Assembly: GCA_963732925.1 (NCBI GenBank)
Contig: CAVTBJ010000012.1
Coordinates: 682,001 to 746,000 of the forward strand
From: DASZRZ01 sp963732925
GTDB taxonomy: Bacteria; Acidobacteriota; Terriglobia; Terriglobales; Acidobacteriaceae
Reading direction: 5' to 3'
Length of the DNA: 64,000 nucleotides
The notes below the pieces were generated by a model. That model did not search any database and was not told the origin of the DNA. It saw only the letters and a program-made list of their open reading frames with translations. Both the position numbers and the translations under genes were made by a program. Positions 46,609 through 55,990 of the stretch are shown one piece after another; positions within the stretch are counted from its first letter, which is position 1, and every line of letters starts with the position of its first letter.

Positions 46609-48083
46609 GCTCGCTCCTTTTCCAGCGCCCACACCTCCAGTTCCGCTCCGCTGCGCCTGGGGTGGACCCGCAAAACGACTTTCCCGTCCTGGAAGCGGGC
46701 ATGGATGCCAGTGACGGCCCCGCGGCGGCCCTGGTCGAGAGCACGAGCCAGGCGCAACAGCACCACCGTTTTGGGAATCAGCAAACGGTCTTCCGGCGGC
46801 AGCAGGCCCATGGACCGGTCGCTGTCCGAAGGGCGCGACTTGCCCACGTAGCGGGCGATGGTGGCGATGATGTGCCGCTGCCGTGTGGTATAGCCGAACA
46901 TTTCGGAGTTGGCGATGATGTACTGCGTGTGGCGATGCCGGCCGGCGCGGTTCAGATAGCTGCCGACTTCATGGAGCATGGCCGCCGCCGCCAGCCAGTC
47001 GGAATACTCGGGCGGCAACTGGTGGACCGATCGCAGCCGGCGGAACAGCTCCAGCGACAGGTCGCGCACGTGGCGGGCAAAGCGCTGGTCCACTCCGTAG
47101 TGATGGCCGGCGTTCAGCAGGGTGGCGCTGCGCTCGGAAGCAATGCGTTTGCGCATGCGCTCCGTGGGCCCATAATCCGCGACCATCTGCGCCAGTACTC
47201 CATCGCCCAGTCCCAGGGGAGAGTAGCGAAAGCCCGGCAGCTTGAGCTCCTGCATCAGTCCGGCAAACACCCAGGCTCCGGCCACGATAATCTCCGCGCG
47301 CCGGGGCCCGATACCGGGCAGCGAGCGGCGCTCACCGGAGTTCATGTGCGAAAGCTCCGCCGCCAGCTTGCTCACGCCGGAGGCGGGCACGAGCGCAACG
47401 CTCTGGGAAGAAGTGTTGCGTCCCTGCCAGGCTCCCGCCAGGGCCGCCGCTGTCCCCGAGGTGGCGAGCACGGTATTGACTTTGTCTTTCAGCAGCCGTT
47501 TCTGGTAGCGTCCGAGCTCCTCGTCAATAAAGCTCCGCAGGCGTTCCAATTCCTTTGCTTTGGGCGGGTCACGGTGCAGGAACTCCTGGGTGAGACGCAC
47601 CGCGCCCAGAGGCAGGGAGTACATCTGCCGGATCTGGCCTTCGGAGGAGATGGTGACTTCGCAGCTGCCTCCGCCAAGGTCGATCAACAGGACGCGCGCG
47701 GCGCGCAGGCGCGCCCCCGACATTACGCCCAGATGAATCAGGCGGCCTTCTTCCAGGCCGGAGATGATTTCCACGTGCCAGCCGGTGGAGGAGCGCACCC
47801 AGTTGAGAAATGCCCCGGCATTGCGCGCATCGCGCAAGGCGCTGGTGGCCACCACCCGTACGGCGCTGGCTCCCAGCGTCTGGCAGATCTTATGGAAACG
47901 CTGCAGTACCTTGACGGTGGCGTGAATGGCCTGCGGATCGAGCAGACCGGTTCGGAAAACCGTTTCCCCCAGACGGGTAACTTCCCGGTCTTCGCGAATG
48001 ACTTCCACGCGGTGGCGGACGAGGGAGGCGACCTTCAGCCGAACGGAGTTAGCGCCGATGTCAACTGCGGCAAGATTCGGCAT
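46560..48083 (-). CDS. ppx: Exopolyphosphatase / pppGpp phosphohydrolase family with HD-like C-terminal domain
   Basis: The 507-residue protein has the Ppx/GppA actin-like ATPase fold: 'AAVDIGANSVRLKV', the P-loop-like 'LLIDLGGGSCEVTI' and 'VNTVLATSGTAAALAG'. Residues about 320-507 form the C-terminal HD-type domain ('EYSDWLAAAAMLHEVGSYLN', 'HTQYIIANSEMFGYTTRQRHIIA'). The family removes terminal phosphate from polyphosphate or hydrolyses pppGpp. It is convergent with ppk1-sixA, opposing the synthesis gene. The 3' end overlaps sixA by 49 bases, which is unusual for a convergent pair. GppA activity is possible, but the polyphosphate context favours Ppx. Confidence 0.92.
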   Translation of the reverse strand: MPNLAAVDIGANSVRLKVASLVRHRVEVIREDREVTRLGETVFRTGLLDPQAIHATVKVLQRFHKICQTLGASAVRVVATSALRDARNAGAFLNWVRSSTGWHVEIISGLEEGRLIHLGVMSGARLRAARVLLIDLGGGSCEVTISSEGQIRQMYSLPLGAVRLTQEFLHRDPPKAKELERLRSFIDEELGRYQKRLLKDKVNTVLATSGTAAALAGAWQGRNTSSQSVALVPASGVSKLAAELSHMNSGERRSLPGIGPRRAEIIVAGAWVFAGLMQELKLPGFRYSPLGLGDGVLAQMVADYGPTERMRKRIASERSATLLNAGHHYGVDQRFARHVRDLSLELFRRLRSVHQLPPEYSDWLAAAAMLHEVGSYLNRAGRHRHTQYIIANSEMFGYTTRQRHIIATIARYVGKSRPSDSDRSMGLLPPEDRLLIPKTVVLLRLARALDQGRRGAVTGIHARFQDGKVVLRVHPRRSGAELEVWALEKERAYFREVFGRDLVPMLS

Positions 48084-48086
48084 GGG

Positions 48087-48180
48087 GAATTTGTAATTTG
48101 AAAATTGATAATTTGTTATTTTCGCCGAGCGCGCTGGAAGACGACTCGCATCCAGGCAACGCTCGGCGCAAGTTACAAAT
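48087..48180. repeat. Intergenic inverted-repeat element, class A, copy 3
   Basis: The left arm gaatttgtaatttgaaaatt (48087-48106) resembles the arms of the other class A elements; the right side has aagttacaaat at 48170-48180. Inside lies a perfect 8-bp pair, cgccgagc (48123-48130) with gctcggcg (48161-48168). The element fills the gap between the ppx start and the end of the CHAD gene. Confidence 0.55.
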
Positions 48181-48195
48181 CCGGATTACAAGTTC

Positions 48196-49043
48196 TTACG
48201 CTACCGCCGACTTGGCTTGCTCGACGGCGGAGGCGGGCTTACGGGGAACACTAATCTTCACCGCGGCGAGCGCCTGCCGGACTTCCTGGACGGTCTGCAG
48301 GGCATGCAGGAAACGGGCATGCGTCTGTAGTCGCAGCGCACTGAGCAACGCCGACGGATTGCCGTTTTGCAACAGAGCTTCCCCGGCCTGGCTCAAGGTA
48401 AGCCAGTCATGCCAGTCACCCACCGCGTCCTGGATGTTCTTGAGCTGCTTCACCAGGGATTTGGCGCTGGGATTGGGAGCGGCCATTTCAGCCCGGTAGC
48501 GGGCGCGCTTGCACTCCTTGCGAAGGTCGTGGAGATTGTTTTCCGTCAGCGGCTGGTGGCTTTGGCAAGCCTCAAGAAAATGACCCGAAGCCTCCGACAC
48601 CCACTGCGCCTGCTGGTCGCGGCGTTGCTTGGCAGGAACGGAGTTCTCAGCCACTCGCAGGCGCTGCAGAGACTTTTCCAGGCCGCGGCGGGGCACCTCC
48701 TCTACGACTTTCACAAGTTTCTTCGTCAGGCGTGCGCGATTCTGTTCCAGCGCATGCATCAGACGGGACTTGTCGCGCAGGCCCGATTCCAACCTGAGGC
48801 TGCGAGGGCGGCCATTTGTACGTCGAGGTCGCGGACCTTTCCGGCCTGCTTGCGGACTTTGGAAAGTCGCTTCCACTGCTTGGACGTGTCCGCGGGCGCC
48901 AGGGTCACGTGAATGGTCTCCAGGCGACGAACCGTGGTACGCAGATCGTGAACACGGTCGACGCTGGCTTTCCTGGGAATCTCCTGCAGCAAGCGTCCCA
49001 GCTTACGCACCAGCGCTCCCGTCCGGTCTTGCTTCGTGCCCAT
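48196..49043 (-). CDS. CHAD-domain protein, frameshifted
   Basis: Two frames join into a CHAD protein of about 283 residues starting 'MGTKQDRTGALVRKLGRLL'. CHAD is an all-helical domain with conserved His and basic residues on two four-helix bundles; 'VDRVHDLRTTVRRLETIHV' and 'NNLHDLRKECKRARYRAEMA' are the two hallmark His-x-x-Arg helices. One base is missing near 48804, between 'DVQMAAL' and 'RSLRLESGLRDK'. CHAD proteins bind inorganic polyphosphate. The location directly upstream-to-downstream of ppx and close to ppk1 fits well. There is no CYTH partner domain. An upstream ATG at 49049 is also possible. Confidence 0.83.
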
Positions 49044-49172
49044 ACGCATGTGGCTGAACCTGACGACGATACCGGACGCAGGCCGAACAAGCAAGTAGGC
49101 ACGACACTCGTGCTTGCGGATCAGTGTTGGAAATGACCGGAAAGAGCGGCTATGGGGAGCATAATTTCACCC

Positions 49173-49565
49173 CTATGCGCGGCGCTGGGGCCGGGGACAA
49201 GAAGACTGCCGCGGCAGCTCGGTAGCCAGCAGGGAAAGTACTGCCTGCTGCCGGCCCTCGTAGATTTGCAGCAGCTCCCGCAAATGGAGAATGTGCAGCA
49301 ACTTGGAAAGCCGCCTGGGCGGGCAGCAGAACGCAATCTTTGCATTACCGGCCTGGGCCCAGCGATAGAGAACCACCAGCGCGCCGACGCCCGCGCTATC
49401 GATTGCGGTCACCTCTTCCAGGTCGAGCAGGACGGCTCCTTTCTGTTGCAAGATTTCCGTGATCAGCTCGGTTAGGACCTCGATATCGCGGCCGTAAGCA
49501 ATGCCTCCAGCGCAGCGGAGGACCCGAACATCTTCCAGCGTCTCAGTGCGAATAAGCAGGGGCAT
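49173..49565 (-). CDS. STAS-domain anti-sigma-factor antagonist-like protein
   Basis: The 130-residue protein starts at the ATG at 49565, which has a perfect GAGGAG site; the longer open frame upstream has no support. It is a single STAS domain: 'GAVLLDLEEVTAIDSAGVGALVVLY' contains the loop whose Ser57 is the phosphorylation site in SpoIIAA-type antagonists. Such proteins free sigma factors by binding an anti-sigma kinase, or regulate other partners. No RsbW-like kinase is adjacent. The last 20 residues are basic and unstructured. Confidence 0.85.
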   Translation of the reverse strand: MPLLIRTETLEDVRVLRCAGGIAYGRDIEVLTELITEILQQKGAVLLDLEEVTAIDSAGVGALVVLYRWAQAGNAKIAFCCPPRRLSKLLHILHLRELLQIYEGRQQAVLSLLATELPRQSSCPRPQRRA

Positions 49566-49840
49566 GGAACTCCTCGAAAAGCCAACCAATGTGCCCGACC
49601 GTAGCAGCCGGGTGTTAAGCGGAGGTAACGCCCCGGTAAAAAGATCATGAAGCAGCCACGGTCCTGTGGAGATCCGGCAGGTGCGGGCTTTTTCGCCTCG
49701 TTCTCCCGCTTTCGGGACAACGGCTGGACATCGAACCGCGTCCAAGTGACCGCCAGATGTCTTGAAAGGCCGTTTTCAGGCACAGAGAACTTTTCTGCCA
49801 TTCCCGACTTTGGGACGTGGCTTTGGTGTGCCATGGGGGC

Positions 49841-51556
49841 ATGAATCGGGTGCAGCCAGAGAACAATCCCGAAGGCACGAAGCAGAGTCGCCCGGCGGGC
49901 CCTCGGCGGCGAATTTTGCGATGGATCCTGGGTGGAACCCTCGTTCTGGTTCCGCTGGTTGTGTCCGCAATTTTCATGGTCAATGCCTTTGCCGGACCGG
50001 TGGTTCGCAGACGGCTGGTGGGATTGCTGGAGACGCGCTATCACGCCCAAGTGAACATCGCGGACCTCAGGATCAAGCTCCTGCCGGAACTGCACGTGAG
50101 CGCGGATCAGGTTATAGTGCGCCGCCGCGACCAGCCCGCGAGCTTTCCGCCATTTTTCAGTATCAAAAAGCTCAGCCTCTACGGCAGCCTGGGGGGAATA
50201 CTCCGAAGCACTCCGCACGTCGCCCGCGTCGAACTGGAGGGGTTGGAAATCAACATACCGCCGCGCCGGCAAAAAGGGGATTCGAATCAAGTTTCCTCTG
50301 GCGACCAGCAGCTTCCGGGAAACGCGAGGGCTCAGAAGAATCAAAAGAAACAGAAAGCCCGGAAGCAGCAGGCTGCGCCCGATGTGATCATTGGAGAAAT
50401 GACCGCGAACGGCACGATCCTGCGGGTTTATTCTCGCAAGCCTGGGAAAGACCCACTGCAGTTCACCATCCGGCGCCTCTCGATGCAGTCGGTCGGCAAG
50501 AACCAGCCGATGAGCTTCCAGGCAAGCCTGGAGAACGCCACTCCTCCGGGGCTGATTGACAGCCATGGACGATTCGGGCCTTGGAACGCCGACGATCCCG
50601 GTATCACTCCGGTTTCCGGGCAGTACAAGTTTCGCAATGCCGACCTGTCCGTGTTCCGGGGCATCTCCGGCATCCTGGCTTCCGACGGAACCTACCACGG
50701 GCCATTGGAGCAGCTGGAAGTGGACGGCTGGACGGACGTACCCGACTTCTCGGTTACGATCAGCGGCAACCATGTTCCCCTGCGCACCGACTTCCACGCC
50801 GTGGTAGATGGCACCAATGGTGACACGCGCCTGGAGCCGGTGACGGTGCGGCTGCCCAACTCCACGCTGGTAGCCGTTGGCAGTGTGGCCAATGAGCCCG
50901 GTCCCGACGGCAAGCCGACCAAGGGCAAGACCATCTCTCTTCACGTGACCGCGGACGGCGCCCGCATGGAGGACCTGCTGCGGCTTGCCCTCAAATCTTC
51001 GTCGCCGCTCAGCGGCATCATTCACCTGGACACCCAGTTCAAGCTGCCTCCGGGCGACCGCGACATTTCCGAAAAGCTTTACCTGGAGGGTAAGTTCACC
51101 CTCGACCGGGCGCGCTTCCGCAATCAAACTGTGCAGAAAAAAATCCGCAAGCTCAGCCTGCGAGGCAGGGGAATCAACAAGAAGGAAGAAGGCGGCTTTC
51201 GCGACGAGCGCGTGGTCTCCAATCTGAAAGGCAGGTTTGTCCTGACAAACGGGGTGATGACCCTGCCGCAGATTTTCTTCGAGGTGCCTGGCGCGGTCGT
51301 CCACCTGCATGGGAACTACGGACTGCGCGGCGAGGCCATGAACTTCAAGGGAGAACTGCGTCTGGCCGCCAAAATTTCGCAGACCACGGATGGAGTCAAG
51401 GCGCTGCTGCTGAAAGCGGTTGATCCCCTGTTCCACCGCGACGGGGCCGGGGCGCTGATTCCCATCCATATTGACGGAACCCGCGACAAACCTGAGTTCG
51501 GAATCGACATGGGGCGTCTATTCTCCTCTGGCGACAAGCGCGAAGCCTCCAAGTGA
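49841..51556 (+). CDS. AsmA-family envelope protein
   Basis: The 571-residue protein has one N-terminal membrane helix ('ILGGTLVLVPLVVSAIFMV') and a large beta-rich periplasmic part. The AsmA opening is seen in 'VRRRLVGLLETRYHAQVNIADLRIKLLPELHVSAD' (residues about 55-90), and an AsmA_2-like C-terminal region appears in 'GAVVHLHGNYGLRGEAMNFKGELRLAAKIS'. A Lys/Gln-rich insert lies at about 150-180. AsmA-like proteins form lipid-transport bridges between membranes. Start at 49841 after a GGGGG site; the frame is open 24 bases further. It is divergent from the STAS gene. Confidence 0.83.
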   Translation: MNRVQPENNPEGTKQSRPAGPRRRILRWILGGTLVLVPLVVSAIFMVNAFAGPVVRRRLVGLLETRYHAQVNIADLRIKLLPELHVSADQVIVRRRDQPASFPPFFSIKKLSLYGSLGGILRSTPHVARVELEGLEINIPPRRQKGDSNQVSSGDQQLPGNARAQKNQKKQKARKQQAAPDVIIGEMTANGTILRVYSRKPGKDPLQFTIRRLSMQSVGKNQPMSFQASLENATPPGLIDSHGRFGPWNADDPGITPVSGQYKFRNADLSVFRGISGILASDGTYHGPLEQLEVDGWTDVPDFSVTISGNHVPLRTDFHAVVDGTNGDTRLEPVTVRLPNSTLVAVGSVANEPGPDGKPTKGKTISLHVTADGARMEDLLRLALKSSSPLSGIIHLDTQFKLPPGDRDISEKLYLEGKFTLDRARFRNQTVQKKIRKLSLRGRGINKKEEGGFRDERVVSNLKGRFVLTNGVMTLPQIFFEVPGAVVHLHGNYGLRGEAMNFKGELRLAAKISQTTDGVKALLLKAVDPLFHRDGAGALIPIHIDGTRDKPEFGIDMGRLFSSGDKREASK

Positions 51557-51587
51557 GCAGGCCAGCGGGAAGCGATTCGCCGTTGGC

Positions 51588-53171
51588 TCATCTGCCGTTC
51601 CGCAGTTGGATGGTGTTCAGAAAGTCATAGCTGGCGGAGGGGTCGACCTGGACGCGGCTCACGCGACGGGACTGGATCACCACGTTGTCCATATCCCAGA
51701 GATTAATGTAGGGCTGGTCTTCGGCGAGAAGTTGCTGCAACTGAGCGTAGGTGGCTCGCCGCTTTGCGGGATCGGACTCGCGGCTCCCCTGCTCAATCAA
51801 TTCATCCGCGCGCGGGTTAGAGTAGAAGCCGCGGTTGGCGCCTTGGGGCGGCACCATGGCGGAATCGAACACATATTTAAAGAAGTCCGGATCGTTGGCT
51901 CCAATCCAGCGCAGGGAATACACCTGGAATGCGCCCTTCACCACGTCGGCGAAGAACGTCGCGAACTCGAAGCTGCGGATCTCCAGCGCAATGCCCACCT
52001 GGCGCAATTGCTGCTGCAGTACGGCGGCGAGCAGGCGCGTGCTTTCCTCCGTGGAGGTCTTCATGGTGAGGTGAAAGCGGACACCATCCGGTCCGGGGCG
52101 GTATCCGGCTTCGTCGAGCAGGCGGCGGGCGGCAGCAGGATTGTAGGGATACGTGCGCACGTCGCCATCGTAGGCCCACGACTCCGGGGGAAGAATGCTG
52201 TTGGCGGGACGGGCAAAGCCTCTCCACAGATACTGAATCATGGGGCGGCGGTCGATGGCATAGGCCAATGCCTGGCGGACGCGCACGTCCTTCAGAATGG
52301 GATCGCGCAAATTCATAGCGACATAGCTGTAAATGGTTCCGGGCGAGCGCGTGACGATCAGGGCGGGATCACGCTGCAGGGTGAGCGCCATATCGGCGGT
52401 GACGGCGTTTACGGCGACATCCGCGCTGCCCTTGCGCAGTTCCAGAGCGCGCGTGGTTGTGTCCGGCACTACCATGAAGCGTACACGCGGAATTTGCGGA
52501 CGCTGGCCCCAGTAGCTGTCATTGCGTTCCAGGATGACGTCCTGATCCTGGCGGGCGCTGACGAAACGAAAGGGACCGGAGCCGATGGGATCGAGATTGA
52601 AGTCCGCGCCGCTGCCGTAGGGCACAATGCCCACCGAACCGTTAGAGACGTTCCACAGCAGGCTGGCCCACGGCTGCTTCAGGTGAAAAATTACCGTCTG
52701 CGGGTTCGGGGCTTCGACGCGCTCCACCGCATCGAAAGCGCCGCGCTTGGGAGTGCGAATGCTTCCATTGAGGATAGAGTCGAAGGTCCACTTCACGTCG
52801 CGCGAGGTGAGGGGGCGTCCATCGTGGAAGCGCACGCCCTGGCGCAGATGGAAAATCCAGGTGAGAGGATCGGGCGTCTGCCAACTGGTAGCCAGCCAGG
52901 GCTGCACATTGAAGTGCTCGTCGCGGCGCACCAGCGAGTCGAAGATGAGCTCGCTGATGCGTTCGGATTGCGCGTCGATTCCCACCCGGGGATCAAGATT
53001 CGTGGGGCTGCTCTCAATGATGACCACGACCGTATTGGGATCGGGCTTGCGGCCGCAGGCAAGTGATGGCAAAAGCGCGAAAAGCAGCAGAAGGAGCAGC
53101 GCGCCAGAAAGACCGGGACTCCATCCTTCGCCTCCCGATCGTACGCTGCGAATTGCCGCTTCTCGAATCAC
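51588..53171 (-). CDS. Family 5 (peptide-type) ABC solute-binding lipoprotein
   Basis: I start at a GTG at 53171 that overlaps the anmK stop in the arrangement gtga, giving 527 residues. A signal segment ends 'LLPSLACGRKP', a likely lipoprotein site. The mature protein is a DppA/OppA/MppA-type SBP_bac_5: 'IIESSPTNLDPRVGIDAQS', 'TWIFHLRQGVRFHDGRPLTSRDV', 'DPIGSGPFRF' and 'VRVRQALAYAIDRRPMI'. Such proteins capture oligopeptides, including murein tripeptide in MppA. No ABC permease or ATPase for it is nearby. The overlap with anmK strongly suggests a link to cell-wall peptide or muropeptide recovery. Confidence 0.9.
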   Translation of the reverse strand: MIREAAIRSVRSGGEGWSPGLSGALLLLLLFALLPSLACGRKPDPNTVVVIIESSPTNLDPRVGIDAQSERISELIFDSLVRRDEHFNVQPWLATSWQTPDPLTWIFHLRQGVRFHDGRPLTSRDVKWTFDSILNGSIRTPKRGAFDAVERVEAPNPQTVIFHLKQPWASLLWNVSNGSVGIVPYGSGADFNLDPIGSGPFRFVSARQDQDVILERNDSYWGQRPQIPRVRFMVVPDTTTRALELRKGSADVAVNAVTADMALTLQRDPALIVTRSPGTIYSYVAMNLRDPILKDVRVRQALAYAIDRRPMIQYLWRGFARPANSILPPESWAYDGDVRTYPYNPAAARRLLDEAGYRPGPDGVRFHLTMKTSTEESTRLLAAVLQQQLRQVGIALEIRSFEFATFFADVVKGAFQVYSLRWIGANDPDFFKYVFDSAMVPPQGANRGFYSNPRADELIEQGSRESDPAKRRATYAQLQQLLAEDQPYINLWDMDNVVIQSRRVSRVQVDPSASYDFLNTIQLRNGR

Positions 53172-54304
53172 GGATAGGAAATCTTCCCCAGGATGGCCGG
53201 GCGCCCGGCCCCGGTGGCCGACGGCATGTTCGAGGGCAGGCGATGCCACGTCTGGTAGGCAAGCAGGGCAAAACCCACGGCTTCCTTGGCGCCGGCAGGG
53301 AGGCCGAATTCTTCGCTGTGCCGCAGGTGAAGGTCGGGGAGTTCTGCTTTGAGCATGCCCATCAGCGTGGGATTCTTCGCGCCTCCCCCGGAGAGAATCA
53401 CCTCATGGAAGCTGCCGCGCGGCAGCACGTGGCGGCCAATGGCTCCGGCGATGGTACGCGCGGTCAGAGCGGTGGCGGTGGCGATGCAGTCCTCGGCCCT
53501 GGCATTCTTACAGAGCCACAGAAAGTGGGCCAGAAACTCGCGTCCGAATTGCTCACGGCCCGTAGTCTTGGGCGGCTCTTTGCGGAAGAAGGGCATGCGC
53601 AAAAGTTCGTCCAGCACCGGTTCCAGGACCTTGCCCGCGGCAGCCAGCTTGCCGTCGCGGTCGATGGGGCATCCGGCGAGGCGCTCGGTGACGGCGTCAA
53701 TCACCATGTTGCCGGGGCCGGTGTCGAAGGCAACCACCTGGCTGGCGGAGGCCTTGGCTGGAATGGCGCTCAGATTGGCGATTCCGCCGATGTTCTGCAC
53801 GATGCGGCCGAGCTTGGGATCGCGGTAAACCAGGTAATCCAGGAAGGGAACCAGCGGCGCCCCCTTTCCGCCGGCCGCCAGGTCTGCGGGGCGAAAGTCG
53901 GAGACCGTTGGAGCGCCGGTGCGGGCGGCAACCATCGCGCCCTCTCCGGTCTGCCAGGTGACCGCCAGTTTGCGGCCAAGATACATGGCGGGTTCGCCCT
54001 GATGAAACAATGTCTGCCCATGGCAGCCGACCAGTTCGACCTTCAAATTGTGACGGCGTTCGGTTTCGCGGACGGCCTCGCCATAGCGCTCCCCCAGCAA
54101 AAAATTAAGGCGGGCAAGGTCGGCAACGCGGGCGGCTTCCGCGTTCATCATGGCCATAACCGTCCGCCGGACCATGGGCGAGTAGGGGAAGTGTTCGTGC
54201 GCCAGCAGTTCGAACTTCATGCGAAAGCCACGACCGGACACCTGCGCCAGCGCCACGTCGATTCCGTCCGCTGCGGTTCCGCTCATTACGCCGGCAACAA
54301 TCAT
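53168..54304 (-). CDS. anmK: Anhydro-N-acetylmuramic acid kinase
   Basis: The 378-residue protein is AnmK of the ASKHA fold: phosphate loop 'GVMSGTAADGIDVAL', 'GCHGQTLFHQG', catalytic Asp in 'TVSDFRPADLAAGGKGAPLVP', 'VQNIGGIANL', 'FDTGPGNMVIDA' and 'VILSGGGAKNPTLMG'. It opens the 1,6-anhydro ring of anhydroMurNAc and phosphorylates it, feeding MurQ in peptidoglycan recycling. It overlaps murB upstream by four bases (atga) and the SBP gene downstream by four (gtga), so the three are translationally coupled. murQ is not present in the window. Confidence 0.95.
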   Translation of the reverse strand: MIVAGVMSGTAADGIDVALAQVSGRGFRMKFELLAHEHFPYSPMVRRTVMAMMNAEAARVADLARLNFLLGERYGEAVRETERRHNLKVELVGCHGQTLFHQGEPAMYLGRKLAVTWQTGEGAMVAARTGAPTVSDFRPADLAAGGKGAPLVPFLDYLVYRDPKLGRIVQNIGGIANLSAIPAKASASQVVAFDTGPGNMVIDAVTERLAGCPIDRDGKLAAAGKVLEPVLDELLRMPFFRKEPPKTTGREQFGREFLAHFLWLCKNARAEDCIATATALTARTIAGAIGRHVLPRGSFHEVILSGGGAKNPTLMGMLKAELPDLHLRHSEEFGLPAGAKEAVGFALLAYQTWHRLPSNMPSATGAGRPAILGKISYP

Positions 54305-55383
54305 CTGCGAGCCCCCTGTTCCGTAGCCTTTTCCATCTCGAATCCTACGAGCACTGGCTCCGGGACCAGCCGGATGCCGAACCGCTCCTCCACCGCCGCC
54401 TGGATGTCATTCTTTAGCGCGAGAATATCGGCGGCCTTGGCGCCGCCGCGATTCACGATCGCCAGTGCGTGCTTGCGGGAGATTCCCACCGGCCCGCGCA
54501 CGTATCCCTTGGCAAACCCCGCGTGCTCCACCAGCCAGGCTGCTGGAACCTTGAACGACTCCCCGGGCGCTGGATAGGAGGGAAGCTCACTTCCCAGGGC
54601 CGCGGCGCGTTGCTGTACCTGGGCGTACTCGCCGGCCGTGAGCACCGGATTCTTGAAGAAAGATCCCGCGCTGCGGCAATCTTCGTCGCCTTCCACGATC
54701 AGCATGGCCTTGCGACGGCGGATTTCCCGCACCGCCTGCCGTACCTCGGACAGCGCCGGGCGAGTGGAATGTCCAGCAAAGTAGTTTTGCAAGTCCCGGT
54801 ATGCCAAAGCTGGTTGGCCACCCGGCTCCAGCGCATAGGTGACTCGCAGTACGATATAACGTCCGCGCGCGCTGCTGTTGAAAATGCTGCTGCGGTAACC
54901 AAAATCACAGGCCGGATTGCACAGCGAACGCATCTGCCCGTCGCGCAAATCCAGGGTCAGGACCTCGGTGACGGTTTGCGAGACTTCCTGCCCGTAAGCG
55001 CCCACGTTCTGCACCGGAGTTCCGCCCACGCTGCCGGGAATTCCGCTCAGGCATTCCAGCCCCGCGCAACCGGCTTCGACGGTCTGGGCTACGAGCGAAT
55101 CCCACGCCTCGCCGGCGCCGGCCTCGAAAAGCTCCTTGCCGTCTTGGCTGGAGCGGCTGATGCCGGCGATGGCAACCTTCAGGACCAGTCCCGGAAAGCC
55201 GGCATCGGAGACCACCAGGTTGCTGCCGCCGCCCATCACGAACAGAGGAAGATTGGCGGCACGGGCGTAGTCGACGGCTTGGGAAACCTCGGCGGGAGTC
55301 GAGGCCTGGACCAAGTACCGCGCGGGGCCTCCCACGCCCAAGGTGGTCAGCGGCGCCAATGGAACCTGTTGCTGAACAATCAT
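54301..55383 (-). CDS. murB: UDP-N-acetylenolpyruvoylglucosamine reductase
   Basis: From the ATG at 55383 the protein has 360 residues; an ATG eight codons upstream is also possible. It carries the FAD domain ('LTTLGVGGPARYLV', 'VMGGGSNLVVSDAGFPGLVL'), the substrate domain with 'GLECLSGIPGSVGGTPVQNVGAYGQEV' as a block (residues about 117-143), and 'DFGYRSSIF' and 'SAGSFFKNPVL' with the catalytic Ser. The layout 'YGQEV...FGYRSS' is the type I form seen in E. coli. It reduces the enolpyruvyl group to make UDP-MurNAc with NADPH. It is first in an operon with anmK and an SBP gene. Confidence 0.94.
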   Translation of the reverse strand: MIVQQQVPLAPLTTLGVGGPARYLVQASTPAEVSQAVDYARAANLPLFVMGGGSNLVVSDAGFPGLVLKVAIAGISRSSQDGKELFEAGAGEAWDSLVAQTVEAGCAGLECLSGIPGSVGGTPVQNVGAYGQEVSQTVTEVLTLDLRDGQMRSLCNPACDFGYRSSIFNSSARGRYIVLRVTYALEPGGQPALAYRDLQNYFAGHSTRPALSEVRQAVREIRRRKAMLIVEGDEDCRSAGSFFKNPVLTAGEYAQVQQRAAALGSELPSYPAPGESFKVPAAWLVEHAGFAKGYVRGPVGISRKHALAIVNRGGAKAADILALKNDIQAAVEERFGIRLVPEPVLVGFEMEKATEQGARR

Positions 55384-55551
55384 CCGGAAGCTGATTCCAA
55401 TATACATGCCGGAGGGCGGCAGGGAGTTACCTCCGTTTACCCTGAAGTTTGTGCCGTTTATCGTTCTTAAGTCACCGCTCGCTTGTCATCGCTTCGAGCA
55501 ACGTGGAAGAATAACAACGAGCGAAATCACTGCAGGAAGCAGGAGAGACGA

Positions 55552-55983
55552 ATGTACCCTGAATTGATGGTGGTTCCCATGCGCGAGGAACTGACTCGGC
55601 TGGGCATCCAGGAACTACGAGCGCCGGAAGAAGTGGACAACTTCGTCGGTCGCGACGGCACGGTCATGATTGTGGTGAATTCGGTATGTGGCTGCGCTGC
55701 GGGACGCATGCGGCCCGCGGTGCGCATGGCCCTGGAAAACGTGGCCAAGCCGGAGCACGTCGGCACGGTATTCGCTGGCCAGGACCGCGACGCCACCGAG
55801 AAGGCGCGTTCTTACTTCAACGGATATCCCCCGTCTTCTCCCGCCATCGCGCTGCTGCAGGACGGCCAGGTGCAGTACATGCTGCAGCGCAGCGACATCG
55901 AGCACCGCGAAGCCGAAGACATAGCCGGCGAACTGGCCGGCGTGTTTAACAAGCTCTGTGCGGGAAAGAGCGTGTCTTCCTAA
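55552..55983 (+). CDS. BrxA/BrxB-family bacilliredoxin
   Basis: The 143-residue protein starts at 55552 after AGGAGAG. It is a thioredoxin-like protein of the YphP/YqiW group: 'MYPELMVVPMREELTRLGI', the active-site motif Cys-Gly-Cys in 'VNSVCGCAAGRMRPAV', and 'ATEKARSYFNGYPPSSPAI'. In Firmicutes it removes bacillithiol from protein thiols. Whether this organism makes bacillithiol is not visible here. The CGC motif is complete. Confidence 0.92.
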   Translation: MYPELMVVPMREELTRLGIQELRAPEEVDNFVGRDGTVMIVVNSVCGCAAGRMRPAVRMALENVAKPEHVGTVFAGQDRDATEKARSYFNGYPPSSPAIALLQDGQVQYMLQRSDIEHREAEDIAGELAGVFNKLCAGKSVSS

Positions 55984-55990
55984 ATTCAAG

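Noticed and set aside
46527..48101. Open frame of 524 codons on the plus strand
   Set aside because: It is antisense to ppx and shows no motif; the ppx reading has all family features.
49472..54577. Long opposite-strand frames across the AsmA, SBP and anmK genes
   Set aside because: Each is antisense to a gene with clear domains and shows typical shadow composition rich in Gly, Arg and His.
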